From: Hemicentrotus pulcherrimus
Taxonomy: Eukaryota; Echinodermata; Echinoidea; Camarodonta; Strongylocentrotidae
Direction of reading: 5' to 3'
Assembly: GCA_003118195.1 (NCBI GenBank)
Contig: BEXV01000001.1
Location: 417,955-481,954 of the forward strand
Length of the DNA stretch: 64,000 nt
In this document: piece by piece, positions 36,115 to 48,300 of the stretch
Numbering within the stretch: the first letter of the stretch is position 1
How the letters are laid out: each line of letters starts with the position of its first letter
Position numbers and translations under genes: made by a program
Notes under the pieces: generated by a model
Databases searched by the model: none
What the model was told of the DNA's origin: nothing
What the model saw: only the letters and a program-made list of their open reading frames with translations

Positions 36115-39100
36115 CCAGTCTCGTACGTGCAGTTATATTGTCATGTAATCACTGATGGTTCGGTCAGTTATCTTGTAAGTAGTACACTGCATAACTAAAT
36201 CACTAACACTGCTGGTGTGTTTTGATTGACGATACTTAATCAAGGGAGTGTAAATTAAAGAAGATGATTCAAAATGTCTTCAGAGTTTTTGTATCAAATA
36301 TTTTCAGTATTCTAGTATATACAAGTGTAATTAAGAAAATATTTTCTACTCTCTCTCTAATACTGTCATACTCCCTTCTCATAATTTACAGTTTACACTA
36401 CTATAAATCTCCAATTACACTTATTTTTATATATGTACAGAACTAGGGTTCGTGATATTCCTCCAAATGTGCGTTCTTTCATTTAATCGGTTCAAAAATT
36501 GTCTATACACTTGCATTTTCATTATAGCATTATCCATCATCTAGAATAATCTTAGGCAGTTTCTTTTGAAAGGAGGTTGTACAATAATTGCTAAGTATCG
36601 GCTCTAATGAAACCGTGATAAGAGTTCAAAGAGATTAGGTATGACATTTCAGTGATGACATGACTATCGTACTGAAATACCATTCATCGTATTGAAACGG
36701 CCGGAAATGATTTTTATGCCATGTATTGTGCATGATCAATAACATTAAACTTGAACTTGATTAAAAACATTGAAATGGGAACAAATATTTCCTGTGGGTG
36801 GTTTTGTAAACATGAATGAATTTTGGAATGTTGCCCATGTTTAATTTAGTGTACACTTGTAATCGATTTACTAGCTAATGAACAAAAATTTTCTTATGAT
36901 TTGCATCTATTTTCTTACCATCCATATTACTTAAAGATGGATACATGCGGGGCTCTGCAGTACATGGCATCACTTTATATTCAAGTTTTGTTTTATCTGT
37001 ACATAGAGATTGTAATCATCGTTTGCTACTTCATACAAGCTTCATTTACCTTTCTCCATTTCGTACATTGATCAAAATGACGTCTACATTATTCCCATTA
37101 ATAATCAAATGAGTTTTTTTAAAACTCATATGCTAAAAACTTTTGCTTACATTGCAATATTTTCCTTGCAAACACAAGGCAGTGAAACTACCTGTTTATT
37201 TTGATTTTGTCAATCAGTTATTGTAACAAGCAAATTCAATTATAAAATGTAATATGTTAACGAATTAAACTATCTACATGGTTGTTACATTTAACACAAA
37301 ACTTGTGATTGTTTGTATTTCTGTTCATAATGTGCCGACATATTGACTGTCCTGAGGTGGGTAGGAAGTGTAAAATATTCAGATCGGCTCAACTGAAGTT
37401 TATGAGATAATGGGGTATCATAGGATGAAAAGCTCGACAATGTCAGCATTTTGGTGGCCTTTTGGTTATTGTGCTATATCCCCCCTTTTTATGGCCAAAT
37501 TCGCATTTTGTAGATGATATCCTACAAAAACTGAAATGGGTTTTGGGTAGTTGTCCTTACCCTGGTAACATGATTTTGGAGATCTCATCCATCCTTCCAA
37601 ATTTGCTGGGGGATAGGAGGACGGGTATCCTATAGTTATTCCCTACCTCCCTTTTCGCTTTCACACTTTTTGTCAACACACAACAATGAATGGATGGACC
37701 TTCAAAGGTTCAGGTAAAGGATATGTATTTATTACATAGTTGTTTCTTGGATACGCAATAAAATCTAGATTTTAGACACTAAGGTTTCTGCTACACAACA
37801 ACCTTTTTGGTTGGTTAAGAATCTACACAAACAATGCCTTTATTCACAACAATTCAAAAATGATCAAATTGAATCTCATTTCGATAGCTTTATACTTTCT
37901 CATACATCTTGCAGGAGGTTACAAAACAGATCAGTTATGTTAATCAGCAAACAATTTGATATACTTTACTTGGAGACATCTTTTGGCAACTTTAAAAAAT
38001 GTTTAGCGATTAATCTCGCGTAATTGGGCGGACCCCAAGAATATCCCTGTTGTCATAAATAGTAGCTGTCAAAAGGTGATTATAAATGCATGCACAACTT
38101 GACTTTGTATACAACCATGTAAACATCCTGATACTATCATGAATTTAACTATCTCTCCCTCCCTGCTTCTCTCTGTCCCTTCTCTTCCCATGCTCTTTTT
38201 CCATCTTTCTTCCTTCCTAACCTAATTAGTATGTATCGCTTCATATTGTATGTATTATTTCATTCTCGAAAGGACGTCCCTTAAAACTAATGCTTACCCC
38301 TTTTCTTTATATTACACGTCATTATCATACATTAGCATTTATAAGGTTGTAAATTTAAATATTTTGATGTATACGGAATAAAAAAACATCAAATCAAATT
38401 GAACCAAATCAAATCAAATTAAATATGAATTTCTGTACCAGTCGCATTTACTGTACTGCCTTGTAATAGGCTATAAAATCAACATAATTTGTAGCAGTAC
38501 GGGAACAAATATTATTGAAACAATAGAACATTTCATTTTATTTTGCAAGAACCTTTTCACAATACTGATCAGATGCGAACATAAATAATTTGTTTAAGGT
38601 GAATGAAAAATCACATCCCAGACACATCATTATGCTGGCTCCAATGTTTTTTAGGTAGAAATCATATATTTACAAAAGTTAAGTATTTGATTGCCTGACA
38701 CACCCAACCCCGAATTAATCAATTGATTAAATACGCCACAGATAAATAATCATACTCTGTCTATTATAAGTGGACAGATTTGGTCCACCGATCTATGGAG
38801 CGCCAAGTGTGAATTTCCTCATCCTAAAACAATCGCAATATTTCTGTAACTAACTGAACAATTAGTCATATCAACATGGAAGCAATCTTTAGGTTTCATT
38901 TCATGACTTGATATATTTCGTTTTTTCACTTAGTTGCAGAATTTCAGTAAGTTTGGGAACAATAAACAGCTTGATATTTTTGCTGTATATTCATCATGGG
39001 ACAAACTTCATGAATAGGATCCGACGTCTATTTTTAGTACATGACAGAGGCAAAATACATCAATGTAACTACTGAGAACATTTTTGTTGAAGAGAAAGAA

Positions 39101-39507
39101 GGGCTAAAAGGAGTACAATATTTGGGGATTCTTATTCTCAGAAAAAAACATGTTGCTAAAGTACTCTGAAAGATGATGAGATATACACCTAGGTGTCATA
39201 TCTGGCAAGTGCAAATGGACCAGAGGGGCAAGTAGAGAAAGAGTTTCGGTTTAAATTGAAAACATGCCTACTTAGTGATATAATATATGCTACGTTGCAT
39301 TTCTATAATCAATAAGCTGAGAATTCATTATCTCATTATATAATGTTACAGAGGTAAATTGACACAAATATTAGATGTAAAGTCATATCATCTTGTTTTG
39401 TATTTCTTGTTCAAACAGTAATTATTATACTTATTGGACACACATGACACTTGGTTCTAGTACTATATATGATATATTTGGGCAAGGAATCACTGTTGGT
39501 CGCAGAA
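36115..39507. other. 3' untranslated and convergent intergenic sequence
   Basis: No open frame here looks coding. ATTAAA at 36744-36749 and AATAAA at 37757-37762 are candidate poly(A) signals for the receptor gene. TTTATT at 38537-38542 is a possible minus-strand signal for the exon at 39508-40130. AT-rich simple runs (AAATCAAATC near 38385-38415) occur. Nothing else recognised. Confidence 0.5.
36744..36749 (+). terminator. Candidate poly(A) signal of the receptor gene (ATTAAA)
   Basis: ATTAAA 630 nt after the stop codon; a canonical AATAAA occurs later at 37757-37762. Which one is used cannot be decided from sequence. Confidence 0.3.
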
Positions 39508-40130
39508 CTACTCGTTCTTCTCCTCCTCTCCGGTGTTGTCAGTGGAGCCTTTGGTGGAGCGATAATGACATATGTTGACTACTCCGTTGTAGGTGCTTTC
39601 TTTAGTCTGGCTGAGAGCACCAAACCGACCCTTGCTGGCCACCCCTACATCAACTGGTTTCTCTGTGCCCATAATGACTGCCTGTGCTTGCCCATTGGCC
39701 GCGAACTCCAGCTTGGTGAAGCTGTTGCTAGATGCGGTATTGGTTGGAGCAACGACCTCTTCAACTGTAGTGACATCGTGTTCCGGTGTTGGCGGGAAGC
39801 TCACATTCTCATCTTCTGCCTTAGGACTGTCGATAGGTGTCGCTGTTTCCTTGTCATTTTCATCATCATCATCATTCGGCTGCTCGAGCACCTCGTCGTT
39901 GGAGAACCCATTCTCAACATGACCGTTGCTGCCAAAGACCTCATCCTCACCCACGAACTCCTGATCATCAAGGACTTCGCACGGTGAAGGAAGACCACTT
40001 GAGGTGTCCTCGAAGCTGTAGAATGCATTGAAAGGATAGCCGTAGCTCTCAGCCTCTTCGGACATCGCACGGCGACCCATCTTTTTCCGGTAGTTCATCA
40101 GCTTTTTCAGACATGTTTTTTTATCTCGTC
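39508..40130 (-). CDS. Unassigned terminal exon: acidic, PEST-like hydrophilic tail
   Basis: Open on the minus strand from an acceptor (CCAACTCAG, exon starts at 40130, phase 1) to the stop at 39508-39510, about 206 residues. It opens with a basic KKTCLKKLMNYRKKMGRR, continues YPFNAFYSFEDTSSGLPSP and becomes acidic (NDDDDENDKE, IDSPKAEDEN, PPTPEHDVTTVEE). GC content is clearly above the flanks. I do not recognise the protein. No phase-1 donor that would splice to it is evident in the decarboxylase catalytic exons, except after 45971-46037, which would truncate the enzyme. It could be an alternative C-terminus, or the last exon of another gene with upstream exons I could not find. The plus-strand frame over it (39451-39987) is judged a shadow. 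Confidence 0.5.
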
Positions 40131-40838
40131 CTGAGTTGGAAATAACGAGAATTTAGAAAGGGTTTTCGAAAAATTAATGATTACTTCTTCTACAAGGAAT
40201 TATCCGATAGCACATGATCAGGTTCCTCGTAAGCATACATCGTTGTTTAGATGCACTGCAGCTATCCTTGATCAGGTTGGTGACAATTTGTCACAATATC
40301 ACAAATTACTGACCATTCACAATTTTTCTAATGATGTTAAAGAGTTACATTAAACTGTGAAATACATATATCTGTACATATTTATATGATTGTTATCTTT
40401 CCATTGCAAAAAAAAATCTCAATCATTAGAAGGTTTCACGAAACAAGCAAAATTTAATAACTTTCACAGTTATGTGCCATCAGATAAGTGAATTCTTAAA
40501 TCGTGACTAAGTTCATGTGCAGACTATGTCTACATATTATTTATTCTGAATTAGGTATATTTTGAAGGGGGGAGGTACATGTAGTTGAGTGCGAATAACG
40601 GCTCATATAAAAATAACCAAAAACGTAAACGTAGACACATTTAAATTGATTAAAAAATATATGTATACTTTCTGGTTGCGTATTTTCAACAACAACGTTG
40701 ATTTGACAGGATTTCATTAAAGTGTACTGTCTTTTGAATACAAAAATGCAAATTAAATCATATCTCCTTAAATGACGCGTCAAAAATATCACAAGCATAA
40801 ACTAATTGATAAATTGGAGAGGTAGATGTAGACGTTAA

Positions 40839-41391
40839 AGGAATAGTTGAGTTCTGTTGCGGAGGGCGATACACTAAATAATTTTGTTGAGAGATAATGA
40901 AAAACTGAGTGTCAAATTTGAAAGCACATAATATTGAAATGTAAAAATCATCTTTGTTTGATCAAAATCGGTTCAGAGACGGCTGAAATATAACGATTGT
41001 TAATACTTGTGTACCACCACAAATATTAGATATTTTGAAAAACCGTTGAAAAAAAAACACGAAATAACGCCTTTTACGTCGTATTTCAGCCAATGTCGTT
41101 GTTGGTTTTTTTGTTGGCGTTTTCTTGTTGCTTATATTACCCACAATTAGCTGACTCATGTATTATTACTTTTAATTAAATAATTAATTAACGGTCACCA
41201 TTTATTTTGGAAAGTGGAGCTGAATTGGTATGATCGTATTGGCTAAATTTCACACATTTTGGGGTCTAAAATTACCTTTATAGCAATTTTAGGTTCTAAG
41301 AGGGCACTATAAAAGTCATAGATAAGAATAAGAGCAATAACCATGCACTTTAAAAGCATTTGCGGTCTGAAAACAGAACTCAACTATCACT
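40839..41391. mobile_element. TTAA-flanked inverted-repeat element (MITE-like), copy 1
   Basis: Flanked by TTAA at 40835-40838 and 41392-41395. The left end AGGAATAGTTGAGTTCTGTT matches the inverted right end AGTGATAGTTGAGTTCTGTT. No coding capacity. The right half (about 41205-41390) is the reverse complement of 12310-12510 inside the receptor gene, which proves it is dispersed. TTAA target duplications are typical of piggyBac-type elements; family assignment is inference. Confidence 0.75.
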
Positions 41392-41718
41392 TTAATGCAA
41401 TAAATTTCGCCAATTTACTTTAAACCCAAAGTCATGTGATGACCGAGTCTAAGTCCTCGCGGGACCGTTCAAACATCGAGTCCTACAAAACTGACTTCTA
41501 TGCACACACTTTTACGAAACATAGTAGTTGTAGTATTCAGCAGGGAAACATAGCTGAGTAAATTAAAGGCAAAATCATAATAGGGTTAACACCACTGTAG
41601 TATAGGTATAACACTTACTATTGCGATTTAAACAAAATGTTTTTTTTTGTTGTTATAAATCATATGCTATAGAGCATTCTAAAGTAAAGCTATAAGCAGA
41701 AGACTAGAGGGGCTAATA

Positions 41719-41724
41719 TTTATT
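41719..41724 (-). terminator. Candidate poly(A) signal of the decarboxylase gene
   Basis: TTTATT on the plus strand (AATAAA on minus), about 180 nt downstream of the stop codon. Confidence 0.4.
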
Positions 41725-41905
41725 TAAAAAACTAATGCTTTTTCAGCTATTATTCACACAATATATTGAACACAGATTTTACTGAACTTGATATAAAAGC
41801 TTCTATAAAATAAAAAAATTCTATAAGAAACTAAAAATAAAATTAAAATAGTTTAAAAAGAAAGGAATGTGCCATGCGGGCGGGGTCTCACATGTACAGC
41901 AACTA

Positions 41906-42349
41906 TCATGCAAGCACAGCTTCCAGCTTGCCTGGTTTGAAGATCGGTGGTCCATTTGCCCTCTCCTCCATATTCATTCCTTCCATCTTCTTAGCCAAAC
42001 TTTCGGTCTCCTCGTCTTCCTCCTTCGTGTCCTCATTGTTGTTTTTGATGTAGATTTCTTTCCGGTTCTTGAGGACATGGGTGGCAGCCGGTGCACCGGT
42101 AAGGTTGAGGGCACCGGGCCAGGATGACATCCGCGTGGGCACGTTGGCCACGAATTCTGTAGAAACGAAGATTTCGCGCGCCAGGGACTGGATGAGACGC
42201 CAGTCCTCCAAGATGTCATCTTCGGTGGTCTCTGTTGACGTCACAGTGAAACGAATGACGTAAAGACCCTTGATGGAGGCGGGTACAACGTAGATCTTGC
42301 CAGAGAAATTGAGACGGCGTAGAAGCTCCTGCGTCAGTCCATTCGGTCC
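41906..42349 (-). CDS. Decarboxylase terminal exon
   Basis: Acceptor TAAACAG, then [44 protein letters not shown] and a charged tail ([19 protein letters not shown] ... KLEAVLA), stop TGA at 41906-41908. The tail past the catalytic fold is about 85 residues, much shorter than the extension of vertebrate HDC. Confidence 0.92.
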   Translation of the reverse strand, partial: GPNGLTQELLRRLNFSGKIYVVPASIKGLYVIRFTVTSTETTEDDILEDWRLIQSLAREIFVSTEFVANVPTRMSSWPGALNLTGAPAATHVLKNRKEIYIKNNNEDTKEEDEETESLAKKMEGMNMEERANGPPIFKPGKLEAVLA

Positions 42350-45300
42350 CTGTTTATGAATCATATGCACTCACAGCGTTATTGCCACTGAATGTACTAT
42401 TCTTTTGGGGGTTGGAAAATCATGCCGTAGAGACGTTGTCTCTGGAAATGTGGACATTTTAAAAACCAATACCAGGACCCCGTCTTACAAAGAGTTACGA
42501 TTGATCCAAATCAATCGTAAGTCCTCCAATTAATCGCAAGTTTGCAGTCTCCTATCTCTTATGTACATAGTTACGATTGATATCAATTGCACATAAGTTA
42601 CGATTGATATCAACTATTTGTAAGATGGGGCCCAGGTGACATAATAAGGCCTATCTGAAAGATCACTTCACTCCATATATTCTGTTAGGAGCAAGATAGA
42701 AGGGCGTTAACTCATATACTTTCCTGCAGAGTCGTTCTTCTAGCTACAAACAGACGTAATTACACCAAAATGAGATATTAACTAAATCATACCACTTGTG
42801 TTCTTATCTTGGCTGTATTGGTATTCTTGTTATCGTGCTTTTCTTCAAGGAGATAAACTAAATATTTTTAATTGTGTTATCCTTCCATCTAATTTTATGG
42901 TATCATTTTGTAGACTTTTGTTTCACGTTTTGTGGCAACACAATTCTAAATTCAAATTCAACTTAACTTACCTTCAGTCTAAAGACAATCAAACCAAGGA
43001 TTCTCTCGGCTGGTATTTCAAATGCAGCATCATTTAAAACTAGTTTCTCAAAGTAATGACCTAGGCGAACGCCCTGCAAATGAAGGATATCAAGATATAA
43101 TTATTTTAAACAAATATTATACCACCACTCTTACAATCCATCGTTATCTTGACTGCCAGGTATATTGTTCTCCCACAACATAATGCGTCAGATATTCTAT
43201 AAAAACGGGGTTTTGAGAGTTCCATGTTTCTAAATTTCAATAAGTGCAGCGATTGGGCAAAACTTTAGACTCGTGATCAGACCTGCACTTTAATAAATTG
43301 TTATTGTTGGTAGATATTTATTTATTTGTTACATTTTAATGTAATTTTACGTATATATGTGATTTACGTATATCCTTTTGATTTCACAATAACTCAATCC
43401 TAACCTTTAAAACCCATACCATTACAAATGCGAGGTACATGTATCTTACCCGACGGACATGCTCCTGAAGTTTCTTGACACCAAATGAGCGTAGCACAAA
43501 CCAGAGCTTGAGGGAGCGGAAGCGTCGACTGAGTGGGATCTGCCAGTGCTGTAGATCGCAAAACCAATGTAGATAGTGATACAGAGATCAGGTAGTAATC
43601 ATGCTAGTTGAATCTTATTCAATTCAATTCAATTCATTTATTTGTTCAACCATCAAAATAAATATACAATCAAAATAAGTTACATCAAGAGTTTAGAAGA
43701 ACACAACGATTTTTGGTGACCCCGGAGAAAGCAGGTCTTCTAAAAAAGGGCCACCAAATTGAATTACATAACAAGATCAAAAATACTTATACAACCAAAA
43801 CAAATCATCATCGAACATTAATATAAACAAGGAAGAAAGATAAGTACACTTCTGGCAGCAGCACCAAAAATCTATATCTACATGTGTATATAAGAGCATT
43901 AAAAGAAAAGAGTCTAGAAAAAAAAGCGAGAAAAAAGAAGGATGTATATCATTTCGATTTAATTAAATTAACCTTTGCTATGTCACCATACTCAGGGACG
44001 TATTTCACCAGCCTTACTGTTACAAAGAAGACAAGGACATTCGTGATTTCAAAGACAACGTGTCAGTGCTAAGAAAAAAGCCACGATGTTCATTACCACA
44101 TTTAATGATGAATAACAAGTCAATAATCATGAGTTTAGTCGTGAATTGTTTTGATAACGACGACGCTTTGAATGCTAATGATAGTGTCGATTTATGTGTA
44201 AGTTCAGTGTATTTTGCTATGTAAGTTTAACACAAATTCACCACAGTTGTTTTAGCATACTCTATGATGCAGGAATAAGGTATACCAGAGCTTGGATCAG
44301 ACCAAAAAACAAAGAAATGCCGACTGTGATGTAGTAGTTCGTTAATTTATCTTTTGATCTGGTAACATTCGGGATAGCAAGATAAAATGGACATGCACAT
44401 ATACATGTAGTACTCACCATGAAATCAACGGCAGATCCCTGTTTATCATGGCGGAGGTAAAGCGGCTTGACGCAGAATGCCTTCTCTAGTGTCTTGCTGT
44501 CACGTATCCTAAAATGAGACATTCAAATGAGGGCAGTAATTGAATTTATTTGCAAGAGGAGGCCATTTATATATAGTGAATATGGTACATTGTCTAGAAC
44601 AGACGTACCTGAGTACTAGTGAAACGTAGAATGCCTATGGGGAGCACGAACATGCAACTGAGTTATTACACACCAGCATAACTTTAATTTGCAAAATTGT
44701 AGTGCGGTATATGCTGTGGCAATTTCCTACACTAGGCGAATTTCCAATTTCAACCTTGGGTACAAAACCAAACCCCACCTAATAGCCAATTTTGACCCGA
44801 ACCGATACCCTAACATTAACTCTTTATCTCTAACGAAACAGAGAGCAATAGTTTTCGCCTGAACATTCGGAACATTCGTCAGGCAGCGAGTGATTTTTTT
44901 GTTTGTTTTAGATCGTAAAAAACATTGCTCTCCCAAACAAAATATACCTGGTAATTTATATCACAGAGAAATGAACCTTCTAGTCATATCCTTACAGACT
45001 GACTGATTTGTGATGATATATGAATATAAACACTTTACAAAATTAAGATAGCTCTATTACTCATTTTCGGAATGAAGCATCCTTTAATATAATTACATCC
45101 TTTCGCAAATTGAGGGGGGGGGGGTATTTAAAATGGTATTGAATGAAGAATATATATACTAGGTCCATTATTACATATAAGAAAATCAGAACTGGAGCAA
45201 CGGTTTCACGCCTTGTACAGTTAAACACACACATCATTTGCAAGGGGTTCCTGGTGATGCAGGAAAGCAAGAATACGGATAAGGCGGGAAGATGGACAGA

Positions 45301-48300
45301 CAATGAAGAGTAAGATATAAATGTGCGAAACTCACCACATGGCAGTGCAGTCGAAGTGAACCATAAGCCATTTACTGGGATTGAAGGCAAATGACTGAAC
45401 CGTTTCTACCCCGTGGAGATGGCCACGGAACTCCGGACACAAGAATGCTGTACCGGCGTAGGCCGCGTCCACGTGCAACCACAAGTTGTCCCTTTCACCT
45501 TATTAGAGTAGATTGGTGTCAAACAATACATAAAGCATGTTAGAAGCCATGTGTAGCACCTTTCCAAGTGTACACAAATTACAATCGTGTAACTCCGTAA
45601 GATATCAATCTACATTATATAAAGAGGCCAAATTATACCAGTATCCCGCTAGAACTACATACCATGAAGAGGAGAGAGAGAGAGAGAGAGAGAGATCATA
45701 ACAAAACATTTATCAAATAAATTATTCATGATACACTTACCAAGTTTTTTATTTTGTAAATAATTCAAAAAATGACTTGTAAAGGTAATAAACAAAGGTT
45801 CTAATTCAACCAGCCCATCTCTCTTACTTGAGTTACGAAAACTAGAAAAAAAACATCAGATATACAAGGTGTTTGAATAATTCAACTTTTATCATAATAA
45901 TTATGATAATGTGATGATGTAATGAATTGATTTTAATTGGTTGCTTAAAGAGTTTAGTTTCTATACTTACAGATTTCGCTTAACTCAGCGAGATTGTCGA
46001 ATGCACACGCCCCTGTAGTGCCTAAGGTGGCGCAAACCTGAGAAGATAAAGAAAAACTTTCATTAGTCTTGGGGTATAATAACCTGTAGTTTAACTCTAG
46101 ACTTTATTAAGCCAAGGCTCGAGGCAGAAGACAGCAGGAAAATGTGTAAAAGAATCACTTTGATTGAAAAAAGTTACAGCCTACTTAATAATGAGTAGAT
46201 TTTTCCACATAAATTATTGTGTGAAAAAGAAAAACAATCACTACTCCGGTTATTGGCCTACCTGCTCCCAAGTTAATAGTAATTGTACCATTATCGTTTA
46301 ATTTCTATTTCAAAACACAAATATACGCATAATAAATATTTTTCAATCGGCGAAGTGAATACGAGACACTCGTCTGGTCTTTTTTTTTNGGGGGGTCCAG
46401 GGATACTTAATTACAAACATCCATTAAACAAAACGGATTTCATTGCATGTTACTGCAATTCCCACTATCTACTCCTCCTTTATTGTGTAGCTTTTGTATT
46501 TGCCTGATCTATCTTATGTAGATTTGAACTTACAAAGAAAGGTACCAGGCCTCTCTTCCTGTCTTGTTCGATTGCAGCATGAAGAGCTTCTCCACGTAGG
46601 CTGAGTTTCTTATCTGATGGTACATGTCTTAGCTTCACCATGGCTATCACTGCGTTCTTCTCTAAAGATGAGTGGGCCTACAAAATAATCAATATGCAAA
46701 TATTCAGATTTCTATTGCTAATCATATCATCAATATTTCAAGATTAATCTTTTAATTACGATTCAATGAATGGATATGCAGATTCATCTTTTCATAGCAT
46801 TTTCATTTAAGATAAAAACCAATAGTAATGTGATGGGGTATATGACAACGGATCCGCGGTCGGCATCCTATACCTTACCGAATGGACCACAAACTACGAT
46901 AATATAGATGTCCAATACTATCGCATATCAAATCAATTTGATGAAACAGTGCTTTTTATCCCACAATTCTTTTTTTCATCAAACAAAAAAACCGAGATCA
47001 GACAATCAGTCTCTATGACATGATAACACAGGTCACAAAATGTCAGTCAGTGAATAAGCGATCAGCTGAGAGGGTCATAGGGAGAGAGTTGGAAGGTTCT
47101 TTACCTGATCAGAGCAGTAAGCAACAAGCTTAGAGCATATGACGGCTTCATCCATGCCTTGGTATTCTGGTTTCTCCTGGAGACGAATGATAGCATCACG
47201 TCGAGCAGCAAACATGGACACCAAGGTGGCCTCACTCATAGTCCCCTGAAAGTATCACACAAAACACGGGTTGGCATAATCGAAAGATTGGAGTAAAATA
47301 AACCCACCAGTTTGTAAGAAGAGAACATGCATGTTTTGCTGGGTTATATATTACCCACTATTGAAAAGGAGTTAATTTTTACCTAATTCTAGGCACATTT
47401 AACCCATTATTTTCTAAGTTTAACACAATATTGGATAAAAGTTTGCTTTAACTGTTAGAAAAGAGTGTTGAATTTTCAAGAAAATACGATAAAGAATTCA
47501 CAATTCAGAATGAATGAAAGAGCACTAAACGTCAATCGGAAATCAAAAGGAGGGATTGAAACAAAATAAAGTCATGAAGACTTGCTAAAAGGGATATTAT
47601 TTCTATTATTAGTTCATTAATTATTATTACTAAATATTTATTCGAACACGTTTCGCAAAGACTGAACTAAACACGTTATACAAAGATTTTAATAAATTGT
47701 ATATACATATTACAATTGTGAAGAAGACATATTGAATTAAATACCATATTACGTGAAATACTACATTAATACAACTGTAGATAATGAATATCAGATGACA
47801 TGTTAAAAGATTTTAAAAAAATAAGAGTTCTAAACATAGGAACACCATACAAATCTGAAACAGGCCCCGATATTACAAAATTGTTGGATAATTATTAAAA
47901 GTTTTGATTCGTATGATGATTAATAAGTATATACATTTCGTAAATATAATTTGTTCAGTTTAATTTATAGGTATAACCACGATTGTCACAACATATTTTT
48001 TTCAAATGAAACAGCAAAATTTTGAGTCAGTTTTTTCTTTACGACTCAAAAGAGAAGGTAATTTTAGCCTTTTTGAGGGCGATGATATTATTTAGGGGGA
48101 AACAGGCATTTTTTTCAAATAAAAAGCATTTTCTAACAACTTGTAAAACCATTTGTGCTACACAATGTCATTTTATCAAGATCCAGTTAGTTTAATCAGT
48201 GTCTACCTATCGCATCGCACATGGAAAGCTCTACATTGAGTGCCTGCCTTCTGTACCCGAAGTTCCCACAAAATTTAGACATTACAATCTAATATCGCAA

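Noticed and set aside
39451..39987. Hydrophobic 178-residue plus-strand frame
   Set aside because: Antisense shadow of the longer acidic minus-strand exon, which has a splice acceptor and coherent composition.
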